Positions 35,805-45,416 of a DNA stretch of 64,000 nucleotides are shown here, in pieces. A program made the position numbers and the translations under genes. The notes beneath the pieces were generated by a model, which did not search any database, was not told the origin of the DNA, and saw only the letters and a list, made by a program, of their open reading frames with translations. The number at the start of each line of letters is the position of its first letter. The first letter of the stretch is position 1. This DNA comes from an uncultured Clostridia bacterium (GTDB lineage: Bacteria; Bacillota; Clostridia; TANB77; CAG-508). The DNA lies in the NCBI GenBank assembly GCA_934119935.1, contig CAKOSX010000001.1, forward strand, positions 467,697 to 531,696, given 5' to 3'.

Positions 35805-35827
35805 TTATATTTGAAAGGATATAGAAA

Positions 35828-36343
35828 ATGGAAATAGAAAGAAAATTTTTAGTAAATGATTTAAATGGAATAAACTTGGAAGAATATGAATATAAAAAAA
35901 TGGCTCAGGACTATTTATATATAGATAAATTTTCGGTAGTAAGAATAAGAAAAATAGAAACTGCAAAAGGAAAAAAATTTAAATATACAATAAAAACAGC
36001 AAAAGTAGGAATAAGTGTAAATGAGATAGAAAGAGAAATATCAGAAGAGGACTATGCAGAATTAAGAAAACAACTTAATTCTAAATATAATACAATAGAA
36101 AAAACGAGATACATAATTCCATACATGGATAATTTAAAGATCGAACTAGACGTATTTCACGGAATTTATGAAGGCGTTGTATTTGCCGAAATAGAGTTTG
36201 CAAGCGAAGAACAAGCATATAACACAGAACTTCCAAAATGGTTTGGAAAAGAAGTAAGTAGCAAAATTACAAATTCAGACATGGCTTTTTCTAATAGCAA
36301 AGATGTACTAAAATTAATAGAAGATATAAAGACTGGAAACTAA
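35828..36343 (+). CDS. CYTH-domain triphosphatase-like protein
   Basis: This 171-residue protein belongs to the CYTH/triphosphate tunnel metalloenzyme superfamily. It has the N-terminal EIERKFL (ExExK) motif, alternating charged strands RIRKIE, KFKYTIKT, EIEREIS, KTRYIIPY, LKIELDVFHG and FAEIEFASEE, then the C-terminal helix with KEVSSKITNSDMAFS. Bacterial members usually hydrolyse inorganic triphosphate. The gene is single, with a bidirectional terminator overlapping its stop codon. Confidence 0.88.
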   Translation: MEIERKFLVNDLNGINLEEYEYKKMAQDYLYIDKFSVVRIRKIETAKGKKFKYTIKTAKVGISVNEIEREISEEDYAELRKQLNSKYNTIEKTRYIIPYMDNLKIELDVFHGIYEGVVFAEIEFASEEQAYNTELPKWFGKEVSSKITNSDMAFSNSKDVLKLIEDIKTGN

Positions 36344-36362
36344 TTAAAATTTCCAGTCTTTT
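36328..36362. terminator. Bidirectional terminator between convergent genes
   Basis: AAAGACTGGAAA and TTTCCAGTCTTT form a symmetrical hairpin with A/T tails on both sides. It contains the CYTH stop codon and also faces the 3' end of the RluA gene. Confidence 0.85.
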
Positions 36363-36374
36363 AGTTTTAAAAAA

Positions 36375-37262
36375 TTAATTTAATAAAATCCTCATATCTT
36401 TTGGCATGACTGATTGAATCTCCATCTTTTTATTTGTAATTGGATGAACAAATTCAACCTTATAAGCATGTAAAGCTTGTCTATTAATTAAGCCAGATTC
36501 ATGCCCATATAAACTATCTCCAACGATTGGATGCCCAATATAAGCCATATGTACTCTTATTTGATGCGTTCTGCCAGTTTCTAAATTTACTAATACTTCG
36601 GAAAAAGTTTCATCATTTTTACGAATTTCTTTCAATACTGAATAATGAGTTATTGCAACATCTCCGTTAGGAGAGACACATCTTTCTATTATGCTATCTG
36701 CTTTACGTGCGATTGGAGCATTAATTGTATCTTGCTTTTTATCAAATTTACCTTCACATATAGCAATATATTCTTTTTTAAATTGCTTATTTTGCATCTG
36801 CTTAGACAACATATCATGAATGTATTCATTCTTAGCAAAGATAACTATTCCTGAAGTATTTCTGTCTAATCTATTTACAGGTCTAATCTTTTTATGAAGA
36901 TTTATTGTATCAAAATAATACCTTACTCCATTAGATAGACTATCTTCAAAATGAATTACAGATGGATGAACAGGAATTCCGGCTGGTTTATCTATTATAA
37001 GTAAGTATTCATCTTCATACAAAACAGACAAAACCATTTTAGTTGGTACAATATTAGAATTATCTTCTTCAAAATCAATATTAATAGTAATAATATCTCC
37101 ATTAAAAATTTCTTTATCTAGATATGTGGAAGTTCCATTTAATAAAATTTTGTTATTCTTTTTTAATTTAAGTAGAAGGTTGTACGAAATATTAAATTTG
37201 CCGGTAACAACCTGTCTTACGGTATTATAATTATCATTATTTTTTGTGTATTCTAAAATCAT
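36375..37262 (-). CDS. RluA-family pseudouridine synthase
   Basis: This 295-residue RNA-modifying enzyme has an N-terminal S4-like RNA-binding region (about 1-60), then the catalytic domain. Motifs are PAGIPVHPS, RPVNRLDRNTSGIVIFAKN (catalytic Asp in NRLDRNTSG, about residue 134), ETGRTHQIRVHMAYIGHPIVGDSLYG and LHAYKVEFVHPIT. It belongs to the RluD/YlyB/YjbO group; whether it modifies 23S rRNA or tRNA cannot be decided. It is one of the few host genes on the minus strand. Confidence 0.93.
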   Translation of the reverse strand: MILEYTKNNDNYNTVRQVVTGKFNISYNLLLKLKKNNKILLNGTSTYLDKEIFNGDIITINIDFEEDNSNIVPTKMVLSVLYEDEYLLIIDKPAGIPVHPSVIHFEDSLSNGVRYYFDTINLHKKIRPVNRLDRNTSGIVIFAKNEYIHDMLSKQMQNKQFKKEYIAICEGKFDKKQDTINAPIARKADSIIERCVSPNGDVAITHYSVLKEIRKNDETFSEVLVNLETGRTHQIRVHMAYIGHPIVGDSLYGHESGLINRQALHAYKVEFVHPITNKKMEIQSVMPKDMRILLN

Positions 37263-37392
37263 TTCTAAGTCGACCTTTTATAACCTTTTTTTTAGAAACA
37301 ATTATAGCACTAAGGATTAATAAAAACAATGTATTGATAATTATACATAATTATGATATAAAATAGATAAGTAAATGAGAGGAACAACACAA

Positions 37393-37815
37393 ATGAACAA
37401 AAGAAATTATAGAGAAATTTATTTAATATTAAATAAACTTGGAAAAGAATACATAGATAAAATACCTCCTAATATATACCAATATATAGTAGAAAATATG
37501 GATACTGAAACTGATCAGAATAATAGGATAAGCAAAGAGACTATATCTTTTATTGCGGCACTTCATTATAAATATTGGTTACAGAATGAACAAGAAAAGG
37601 ACAAGTTTTTAAGAATATTAACTGAAAATCAAGCAAAAATGAATGAGAATAATAATCTAGAAAATATGTTCAAAAAAGGAAAAAATGAACAATTTACAGA
37701 TATTAAAGCAGAGAATGAACCAGTGAATAATATGCAACTTGTTCGAGTCGAAAAATGGTATAATAAAGTTATTAGATTTTTTAAAAGGATTTTTAATATA
37801 GGGGATAAGAAATAA
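37393..37815 (+). CDS. Hypothetical protein, 140 aa, with C-terminal amphipathic helix
   Basis: I do not recognise this protein. It is soluble and helical, ending in a W/F/K amphipathic segment (VEKWYNKVIRFFKRIFNIG) like that which begins the 101-aa protein at 51286. The start at 37393 uses AGAGGAAC; an in-frame ATG at 37375 precedes that site. It overlaps the giant downstream gene by one base (TAATG), so the two are translationally coupled. Confidence 0.62.
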   Translation: MNKRNYREIYLILNKLGKEYIDKIPPNIYQYIVENMDTETDQNNRISKETISFIAALHYKYWLQNEQEKDKFLRILTENQAKMNENNNLENMFKKGKNEQFTDIKAENEPVNNMQLVRVEKWYNKVIRFFKRIFNIGDKK

Positions 37816-40800
37816 TGACAGAAGAAGAATTAGAAGAATATCGTCAGTTAAATGCAAATGAACAAATTGAAAAAGTAGAAGAATTAGTAAAAAATTTAAG
37901 AGGCAAATATGCTGACATTTTTGCAACCTATAAAGATGTTTTTTATAGGACAAAACCAGAAGCTTTTGAAAAGGTAAGAAAATTATTAATTGATGACATA
38001 ATTAGTATGAGACAAAACTATGAAAAAAGGAAACTTGGAGTATTAGTTAAGGACAATATAAATTATGTAAACAGAGAACTTGCTAATCAATTTGATGATA
38101 TGATATCTATTTTACTTCAAGGCAAAAATGAAAATGAAACTAGTCAAATAAAACAAGAGTATATAACAAAATATATAAAAGAAAAAAATTTTATTGGTGT
38201 TGTAAAAGTATATGCGTCAGAAAATCAAAATTCAATAGATGAATTTGGTAAATTGTATGAATTATTACAGAGTGAAGCAGTAGATAAATATTTTGACGAT
38301 TGCGAGAATATTGAAACTGATGAAGAAAGAATGCAAGCAAAAGAACAGGGAACAATAAGTTTAATTGAAGGACTAATTGATGGAAGTTCGAATAATGTTT
38401 TTGAAAATGATACTATTATAAATATGCTTATAGCTGAAAAGGATAACTTCGATTTTAGTATTTTAATTGGTAAAATGTCCGCTGAAAAACAAATTGAACA
38501 TTGCGATGAAATTATTCGATATTTAGAATCAAAATCAGAAAGTACATATGAATTTACAACGACGTTAAATTCAGTAAAAAGTGAATGTAAAAATACAGAA
38601 AAATTTAAAGCTTACTTAATACCGAAAATTCAAGAATATATAAAATCAGAAGAATCACAGGCATATAAGCTTTCTAAAATCTTAAAAGAAGCTACTCCAG
38701 AAATACAAAATGAGTTGAAAGAAGATATAGAAAATTATTTGCTAGTATGTAAATCTTATGAGTTAGCGAATATATGGGAAAGTATATCAGAGGAAAAACA
38801 AAGCGATTGGATAAGAGAAATATTAAATAAATTAGCTGACAAATATAAAGATGATCCTAAAAGTTACGAATATAGTGACAAAATTGCTAGTATATGGGCT
38901 AGCACATCAAAACAGGTGCAGAGTGAAAACAGAGATTTATTTTTTGAACTTTATGAAAAATTAAAAGATAGCAGTAGTGAATTTGCACAAATGTGGAGTG
39001 GCACGAAGGAACAAGAAAAGTATTTTGAGGAGCTATACACAATGTTGCAAAATGAAGATCAAGATAGTTTTCTGCTTACTAAAATAGATGATATATGGGA
39101 AAAAACCAATGAAAATTTACAAAGAAAATATATTGCAATAGTACTAGATGATAATCCAAAGGATAGGATTTCTATATTTTCAAAAACGAATGAAGATATA
39201 CAAAAAGAAATTTTTGAAAGAAAACAACAAGAAAATATATCTGAAAAAGAATTTGTAGATTTATATTGTGGACTTAGTGCAAACTTAAAAACAGACAAAC
39301 AGGATATGTTTTGGAAATTTTTTGAGACAAATATTCAAGAAAATCCAAAACTTGCTATTAAATTATGGGAAAATATGGGCAATCAATTTCAAAGAGAAAA
39401 TTTTTATAGGGCTTTTGAATTTGTAAAAGTAGATGATGATCTACTACTTGAATTCTGGAAAAATACATATAAAAATAATGAAAGCATTGATATTGCCAAA
39501 GATTTACTTGAATATTCTAAGAATAATATTGACCTTTATAAAAAAATATATAATCATTCGGAATTCAACATAGACGGATTGTTTGAAGTAGCAATGGAAA
39601 TACAAAAAGACAATTTTGATAATCAATTACGTTTGTGGCAAGGAATGTATGAATATAATCAAAAAGAACATGCTGAGTGGCTTATTAAAAGTTGCGAAGA
39701 ACATAAAGATAACACAAAAGATGTATTGAATTTATGGAATACAAGCAAAGCTGGTATACAAAAAAGTAATCCTCAAATATTACATAGTATATTAAATAGC
39801 AAAGATTTACCTAAAGCTGGATATTCGTATTTATTGCAGAATACCACAGAAGAATTACTCACAGAAGATATTATGTTAAAACTTATGGAAAAGATAGATG
39901 AAAAAGATGCTTCAAGTATGCTAGAAAGGTATAATTTGCTAAAGAAAATGAATCCAAGATTGAATACTTCTTTGAATTTAAGTATGCTAAGAAGAGAAAT
40001 ATCGGATAGTTTTGGAATAGATAAAATTGTAAAATTATCTACAGATGTTGAGTTACAAAAGAAACTTGAAGCACACATGGAAGATAAAAATTTTATGCAT
40101 GTAATTAGCAATGTTGCTAAAAGTAGTCATAATTGGGTATTAGAAATTAGTACAATCTGTAGAAACTTAGATGAACATTCGGAGTTAATGGAAAGCATTA
40201 AAGATAAAAATTTAGATGAAAAGCAGTTAAAATTATTGTATTTGTGCTTGTTAGAAGAAAAAAACTGGTTTAAGGTAAACTCATTAGGAGATTTGGAAGG
40301 TTATTCAGATAAAAGAAGAAAAATGTGTTGTGAAATTTTAGAGGGAAAAGATGTTGCAGGAGAAATGTCTGAAGATTTTTCAAAATTAACCGAAGATGAA
40401 AAGAAAATATTTGCGGTACTAGAATTATCATATGGAATGGATATAGAAACAGCAAAAAATTTGGTATATAAATATGGAAAAGATATTGACCAGATTTCAA
40501 AAGAACAACCGCAAAATAAGACAGTAGAAGAAATCAAAGTGCTTTCTACAATTTTAAAATTAACAGGAAAAGAAGCAGAAGAACTATATAGAGATAATCA
40601 AATTAAGATTCAAAATTGGTACGATATTGAGTTTTCTACTGGAGCACATATTGAGGAACAAGCATTAGAATTATATGAGGAAATGTATAGAGATGCTTTA
40701 AAAGTGCAAGAAGTTCAACTTGAAAGTGTACAGTATCAAGGAAGAAAAGTCCCTGTTACAGAGGTTGTGGGAGATTTTAAGGCGTTTATAAGGGTAGAAG

Positions 40801-42608
40801 GCGCTTATAGCATGTGGGAAGAACCAGAAGATTTTTCTACATATTTTGACGATGTGGACCCATATGGAAATGGAAATTGCAAGAGCTTTGTGGCAAATAA
40901 TTTACTTGCAAGAGCAAGACCAAAAGGACCAACATTTGGTTTTAATCAATGTAAAGAAAATTCATTTCTTTTAATGGCTCCTTGGGATATAGCATCAAAT
41001 AGAGCTAATTATTCTTTTTCTACGTCAAGTGCAAATTGGGACTATATAAAAGGAGTGCAGTTTAGAACACCAGAAAATATGATTGATGCTACAAGAGATA
41101 ATCATAATGAAGTTGTAACACAAAAGTGGTTCTGGAATGAACAAGAACAAAAATTAGAAAGGGATAAGCCCGATTTTGTTATATATATGAAAACAAGTTT
41201 GAATCCAGAAGAAGATCCTCAATATAAAATGAGTATTAAGGCTGCTGCACAACTAGGAATACCAATGAAAATTATTGATTTTGAGAAAAATATTCAAAGA
41301 GAACAACAAAGAGTAATAAAATATTTGCAAGTATTAGAAGGAAAAATTCCGAATGATACAAAAATGACAGATGAACAACTAATAAGAAGGATAATTCTAG
41401 ATACAGAAAATAATAGGGTTGCAATGAGATTTGCAGACGAAGAATACCAAAGTAAGTATTTTACGTCAGAAACAAGAGATTCTATATATGATGCAATTAG
41501 TCAAAGAATAGTAGAAGAAAAGGATAAAAATCCAGAAAAATATAAGGTACTTAAAAGATGCTTTGATGAAACTATGTTATTGGAAGAACAAAAAGAACAT
41601 ACTAATACAGGGTATGCCACAGATTCAGAAAGAGAGCATGGTTTTTATGTTAGACAAAGAGCAAAAGCAATGGATACTGAAAAAATAGAGGAGTTCGGTT
41701 GTAGAACTGAAATCGAAAATGAAATTCGAAACAAATTGGAAAATGTCTCAAAATTACCATACTATAATGGAAATAAAGCACACTCAATAGAACATATAGA
41801 AAGAGTAACATTATTTTCCGGAATATTGGCCGAAATGGAGTGCATTGATGAAAAAAGTAGAACAAGTCTATTGGCTGCTGCTGCATTTCATGATAGTGGC
41901 AGAGCGGGAAGAGATGGAAACACAGAACATGCAGAAGCAAGTGCTATTCAAGTAAAGAAATATTTAGAAGAAAATCCGGATAATCCTTTTGGAATAACTA
42001 GAACAAATATTGGAATAATTCAAACAGCTATACATTACCATGAACATGCAGAAAAAAATATTGGTCATATAGATGAAGAAATGGTTGAAAAATTAGCAAA
42101 AGGCTACAATGTAAAAGAAAAGGACTTTCAAAGAACAAAAAAGATATGCGAATTATTAAAAGATGCTGATGCTTTAGATAGGTGTAGATTTGCTAATAGA
42201 GCTACATTGAATCCAGATTTTTTAAGGAGTAAATCTGCAAGAACCACCGGAATGATAAATTTTGCTAGAAATGTTAATAATGAAATGGCTAAATATGCTT
42301 TGATTAACGTATATGGAAAAGAAAAAGGTGACATTATGCTAGGTGCAGAAGTTGCACAATTACGAAAAGCAAGAGTAAAACGAGCTGAAAGTGAAGATTA
42401 TGTTGAGCCAACAATTCCTGTACAGGTGCTATTGGAAATAATAGGTTTAGAAAAAGAAAATGAAATGCAAAAAAACAATGAAAAACTACTAGGCCTGTAT
42501 GAAAGATATGGTGTTACAAAGGAAGACATTCAGACTGTGGCTAGAGTTTTTGAAGAAAGAATGAATGGCAAAAGTATAGAAGAAGATAAAGAAAGGTATG
42601 AAAGATAA
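37815..42608 (+). CDS. Giant (1597 aa) protein with W-containing helical repeats and C-terminal HD domain
   Basis: Residues about 285-655 hold roughly ten helical units of the form hhxhWxxT....Q. The key aromatic lies near residues 321, 361, 394, 428, 455 (F), 484 (Y), 518, 548, 608 and 641, spaced about 30-40 with one gap of two units, so they resemble TPR/HAT repeats. A globular region (about 930-1180) includes DPYGNGNCKSFVANNLL and PDFVIYMKTSLNPEEDPQYK. An HD phosphohydrolase domain lies at about 1322-1480 (HSIEHIERV, FHDSGRAGRDGNTEHAEAS, YHEHA, DADALDR). No signal peptide or membrane helix is visible. Function unknown; a scaffolded nucleotide or RNA hydrolase is inference. Confidence 0.8.
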   Translation: MTEEELEEYRQLNANEQIEKVEELVKNLRGKYADIFATYKDVFYRTKPEAFEKVRKLLIDDIISMRQNYEKRKLGVLVKDNINYVNRELANQFDDMISILLQGKNENETSQIKQEYITKYIKEKNFIGVVKVYASENQNSIDEFGKLYELLQSEAVDKYFDDCENIETDEERMQAKEQGTISLIEGLIDGSSNNVFENDTIINMLIAEKDNFDFSILIGKMSAEKQIEHCDEIIRYLESKSESTYEFTTTLNSVKSECKNTEKFKAYLIPKIQEYIKSEESQAYKLSKILKEATPEIQNELKEDIENYLLVCKSYELANIWESISEEKQSDWIREILNKLADKYKDDPKSYEYSDKIASIWASTSKQVQSENRDLFFELYEKLKDSSSEFAQMWSGTKEQEKYFEELYTMLQNEDQDSFLLTKIDDIWEKTNENLQRKYIAIVLDDNPKDRISIFSKTNEDIQKEIFERKQQENISEKEFVDLYCGLSANLKTDKQDMFWKFFETNIQENPKLAIKLWENMGNQFQRENFYRAFEFVKVDDDLLLEFWKNTYKNNESIDIAKDLLEYSKNNIDLYKKIYNHSEFNIDGLFEVAMEIQKDNFDNQLRLWQGMYEYNQKEHAEWLIKSCEEHKDNTKDVLNLWNTSKAGIQKSNPQILHSILNSKDLPKAGYSYLLQNTTEELLTEDIMLKLMEKIDEKDASSMLERYNLLKKMNPRLNTSLNLSMLRREISDSFGIDKIVKLSTDVELQKKLEAHMEDKNFMHVISNVAKSSHNWVLEISTICRNLDEHSELMESIKDKNLDEKQLKLLYLCLLEEKNWFKVNSLGDLEGYSDKRRKMCCEILEGKDVAGEMSEDFSKLTEDEKKIFAVLELSYGMDIETAKNLVYKYGKDIDQISKEQPQNKTVEEIKVLSTILKLTGKEAEELYRDNQIKIQNWYDIEFSTGAHIEEQALELYEEMYRDALKVQEVQLESVQYQGRKVPVTEVVGDFKAFIRVEGAYSMWEEPEDFSTYFDDVDPYGNGNCKSFVANNLLARARPKGPTFGFNQCKENSFLLMAPWDIASNRANYSFSTSSANWDYIKGVQFRTPENMIDATRDNHNEVVTQKWFWNEQEQKLERDKPDFVIYMKTSLNPEEDPQYKMSIKAAAQLGIPMKIIDFEKNIQREQQRVIKYLQVLEGKIPNDTKMTDEQLIRRIILDTENNRVAMRFADEEYQSKYFTSETRDSIYDAISQRIVEEKDKNPEKYKVLKRCFDETMLLEEQKEHTNTGYATDSEREHGFYVRQRAKAMDTEKIEEFGCRTEIENEIRNKLENVSKLPYYNGNKAHSIEHIERVTLFSGILAEMECIDEKSRTSLLAAAAFHDSGRAGRDGNTEHAEASAIQVKKYLEENPDNPFGITRTNIGIIQTAIHYHEHAEKNIGHIDEEMVEKLAKGYNVKEKDFQRTKKICELLKDADALDRCRFANRATLNPDFLRSKSARTTGMINFARNVNNEMAKYALINVYGKEKGDIMLGAEVAQLRKARVKRAESEDYVEPTIPVQVLLEIIGLEKENEMQKNNEKLLGLYERYGVTKEDIQTVARVFEERMNGKSIEEDKERYER

Positions 42609-42728
42609 ATGGAAAAAGACGAAAATGAAAAAGAGAAAGATATAGTGTATGAAAGAACTCTTGAGTTAAAAAAAATGTTGGAAGAGTTGAAAAAGTCACA
42701 GAAGAAAGATGAAGAAGAAGAAAGATAA
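42609..42728 (+). CDS. 39-aa highly charged coiled-coil peptide
   Basis: It starts at the base after the stop of the 1597-aa gene and reads MEKDENEKEKDIVYERTLEL, followed by KKMLEELKKSQ and an acidic-basic tail. It is almost entirely E, K, D and R with spaced leucines, suggesting a short coiled coil. Immediate coupling to the giant gene supports translation, but there is no independent homology evidence. Confidence 0.45.
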   Translation: MEKDENEKEKDIVYERTLELKKMLEELKKSQKKDEEEER

Positions 42729-42760
42729 ATTGATATTAGAAGTTTTATGTAATTTTTCTC

Positions 42761-42789
42761 TTGTACTTTACACAATTTGAATATATAAT
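42761..42789 (+). promoter_or_regulatory. pta promoter
   Basis: TTGTAC (42761-42766), 17 bases, TATAAT (42784-42789). Confidence 0.65.
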
Positions 42790-42831
42790 ATAGATGTCAA
42801 AAGTTAAGTACTGATAGGAGGAAAAATAAAC

Positions 42832-43836
42832 ATGACATTTATAGAAAAAATGAAAATGCAAGCAAAGCAAGACATTAAAACTATTGTGCTTCCGGAGAGT
42901 GAAGATTTACGTACTCTTGAGGCAACAGAAATAGTTCTAAAGGAAGGCTTTGCTAATATTATTTTAATAGGTAATCCACAAGAAATAAATGAATTAGCTG
43001 AAAAAAATAATATAAACTTGGATGGAGCTCAAATTGTAAACCCTGCAAGTTCTGCTGATTTTAGCAAATATGCTAACGACTTATACGAATTAAGAAAAAA
43101 TAAAGGAATGACTTTAGACCAAGCAAAAGAGTTATTAAAAAACAATAGTAGATATTTTGCAACAATGATGGTAAAAGAAGGAGATGCTGACGGATTTGTT
43201 TCTGGAGCATCACATCCAACTTCAGATACATTAAGACCTGCTCTTCAAATTTTGAAGGCTGCACCTGGAACAAAATTGGTATCTGCATTTTTCGTAATGG
43301 TATTGCCAGACAAAGAGTTTGGAGATGATGGAGTATTTATATTTGCAGATTCTGGATTAAACGAATATCCAGATGCAGATGCCTTATCTGAGATTGCAAT
43401 ATCATCAAGCAAGAGTTTTAAAGAGCTAATTGGAGACGAACCAAAGGTTGCAATGCTTTCGTATTCAACACATGGAAGTGCTCATTCGCCATTAACAGAT
43501 AAAGTTATAGAAGCAACAAAATTATTGCAAGAAAAAGCACCAAATTTAATATGTGATGGAGAAATTCAGTTAGATGCTGCAATTATTCCAGAAGTTGCTG
43601 AAAGAAAGGCTCCAGGAAGCCCTCTAAAAGGCAAAGCAAATATATTGATATTCCCAGATTTGGACGCTGGAAACATCGGATATAAACTAACACAAAGATT
43701 CGGACACGCAGAAGCATATGGACCTTTGTGCCAAGGTGTTTCAAAGGCTGTAAACGATTTATCAAGAGGTTGTTCAAGTCAAGATATTGCTGGAGTTGTA
43801 GCAATAACAGCAGTACAGGCTCAAAAAATAAATTAA
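42832..43836 (+). CDS. pta: Phosphate acetyltransferase
   Basis: This 334-residue enzyme converts acetyl-CoA and phosphate to acetyl phosphate, the first step of fermentative acetate and ATP production. Signatures are VLPESEDLRTLEA, MMVKEGDADGFVSGASHPTSDTLRPALQI (about 113-141), FIFADSGLNEYPDADALSEIA, SYSTHGSA and the C-terminal PDLDAGNIGYKLTQRFG. It is the short, single-domain form usual in Firmicutes. The ribosome binding site is TAGGAGG. It heads a pta-ackA-ackA group with palindromic elements in both gaps. Confidence 0.96.
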   Translation: MTFIEKMKMQAKQDIKTIVLPESEDLRTLEATEIVLKEGFANIILIGNPQEINELAEKNNINLDGAQIVNPASSADFSKYANDLYELRKNKGMTLDQAKELLKNNSRYFATMMVKEGDADGFVSGASHPTSDTLRPALQILKAAPGTKLVSAFFVMVLPDKEFGDDGVFIFADSGLNEYPDADALSEIAISSSKSFKELIGDEPKVAMLSYSTHGSAHSPLTDKVIEATKLLQEKAPNLICDGEIQLDAAIIPEVAERKAPGSPLKGKANILIFPDLDAGNIGYKLTQRFGHAEAYGPLCQGVSKAVNDLSRGCSSQDIAGVVAITAVQAQKIN

Positions 43837-43853
43837 ATGTTATGAAAATCAAT

Positions 43854-43966
43854 AATAGAAATAATTTGTTTTTTAAAATTAAACATGTCGTGCTTGATCG
43901 GGGCTCATTCGACCCCTCAAGGCGCACTTCCAGTTTAATTTAGCAAAAACATAAATTATTTCTATT
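43854..43966. repeat. Intergenic palindromic element, copy 4 (core in reverse orientation)
   Basis: The outer arms are AATAGAAATAATTT (43854-43867) and AAATTATTTCTATT (43953-43966). Read on the minus strand the core is TTAAACTGGAAGTGCGCC, GGGGTC GAAT GAGCCCC, GATCAAGCACGACATGTTTAA. Compared with other copies, GTGC/GCAC replaces GCTC/GAGC and AAAC/GTTT replaces GAC/GTC, both changed on the two sides. It lies between pta and ackA. Confidence 0.85.
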
Positions 43967-44000
43967 ACAAGTAAAATAACGTAAAAAAGGGAGGTAATTT

Positions 44001-45224
44001 ATGAAAATTTTAGTTTTAAACTGTGGCAGTTCTTCTCTTAAATATCAGCTTATAGATATGGAGAATGAAAAGGTAATTGCAAAAGGTTATTTTGAAAGAA
44101 TAGGCAGTTACGATTCGTTTGTAACCCATAAGGTTAATGGTGAAAAATACAGATATGATGTAATTGCCAGAGACCACGGCGAGGCTATTAAGTTTGTGTT
44201 AAAGCAATTTACAGATGAAAGATATCCTGTTATAAAGAGTTTTGATGAAATAGCCGCAATAGGACACAGAATTGTTCATGGTGGAGAAAAGTTCCAAGAA
44301 TCTTGTATTATAACAGAAGATGTGAAGAAAGGAATTGAAGATGCCGTTAGATTTGCGCCACTTCATAACCCAGCACATTTACAAGGAATAAAAGCTTGTG
44401 AAGTCAATTTACCAGGTAAGCCTAATGTTGCAGTATTCGATACAGCATTCCATCAAACTTTAAAGAAAGAACAATATTTATATCCAATTCCATATGAATA
44501 TTACGAAAAATATGGAATAAGAAAATATGGATTCCATGGAACATCTCATAAATACGTTTCATTAGAAATTGCAAAATTACTAGGAAAACCAATAGAAGAA
44601 CTAAAAATAATAAATTGCCATATAGGCCAAGGTGTAAGCTTATGCGCCATTCAAAACGGAGTCAGTGTAGACACAACAATGGGACTTACACCATTAGGAG
44701 GAGTTGCAATGGGTTCACGTTCTGGAGACTTAGACCCATCGGTGGTAACATACTTGATGTCTAAGGAAAATATGAATCCAGCTCAAATTGATGAAATATT
44801 AAATAAGCGTTCTGGATTGTTAGCACTTTCTGGAATATCATCTGACAACAGAGACGTAGAAAGAGCAATAGCGCAAGGAGACGAAAGAGCTATTTCATCA
44901 CTAAAAGAATATGACTTCATAATAGCCCAATACATAGCCAAAATGGCTGTTACAATGAACGGAGTAGATGTAATAACATTTACAGCTGGAGTAGGGGAGA
45001 AAGGCCCAATTTCTAGAGCAGGAATATGTAGCCATTTAACATTTATGGGAGTATTATTAGACCCGGATAAAAACAACTCTGTAAGAGACACAGAAAAAGA
45101 AATCTCGAGTGAAAATTCAAGAGTAAAAGTTTGGGTAGTTCCAACAAACGAAGAGCTAATGATAGCAAGAGAAACAATGGAACTTGTACAATTTGGGGAC
45201 GGAGAAAAAAATGTTCAAAAATAG
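44001..45224 (+). CDS. ackA: Acetate kinase (first copy)
   Basis: This 407-residue enzyme makes ATP and acetate from acetyl phosphate. Family motifs are VLNCGSSSLKYQLIDM at the N-terminus, GHRIVHGGEKF, VFDTAFHQT, YGFHGTSHKYVS, the phosphate-binding NCHIGQGVS, TTMGLTPLGGVAMGSRSGDLDP and FTAGVGEKGP. The C-terminus carries about ten extra residues compared with the second copy. The ribosome binding site is GGGAGG. It is separated from pta and from the second acetate kinase by palindromic elements. Confidence 0.96.
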   Translation: MKILVLNCGSSSLKYQLIDMENEKVIAKGYFERIGSYDSFVTHKVNGEKYRYDVIARDHGEAIKFVLKQFTDERYPVIKSFDEIAAIGHRIVHGGEKFQESCIITEDVKKGIEDAVRFAPLHNPAHLQGIKACEVNLPGKPNVAVFDTAFHQTLKKEQYLYPIPYEYYEKYGIRKYGFHGTSHKYVSLEIAKLLGKPIEELKIINCHIGQGVSLCAIQNGVSVDTTMGLTPLGGVAMGSRSGDLDPSVVTYLMSKENMNPAQIDEILNKRSGLLALSGISSDNRDVERAIAQGDERAISSLKEYDFIIAQYIAKMAVTMNGVDVITFTAGVGEKGPISRAGICSHLTFMGVLLDPDKNNSVRDTEKEISSENSRVKVWVVPTNEELMIARETMELVQFGDGEKNVQK

Positions 45225-45263
45225 CTTCAGGATTGTATGAAACTAAAATGTATGAATAAAAAA

Positions 45264-45374
45264 GTAACCATTTTAATTTTTGAGAAATTTCGGTACGGCG
45301 CTCTTGGTCGGAGCTCCTTCGGACTCCTCAAAAGGCGAGCTTGACCTTATTTTTCAAAAATGAAAATGGTTTAC
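45264..45374. repeat. Intergenic palindromic element, copy 5 (core in reverse orientation)
   Basis: The outer arms are GTAACCATTTTAATTTTTGA and its partner ending AAAATGGTTTAC (to 45374). On the minus strand the core reads GGTCAAGCTCGCC, AGTCCGAAGGAGCTCC, GACCAAGAGCGCCGTACC. GGT/ACC replaces the GAC/GTC stem of other copies. It lies between the two acetate kinase genes. Confidence 0.85.
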
Positions 45375-45416
45375 AAAATAAATATAAAATCTATGTAAAC
45401 AAGAAAGGATTATAAA

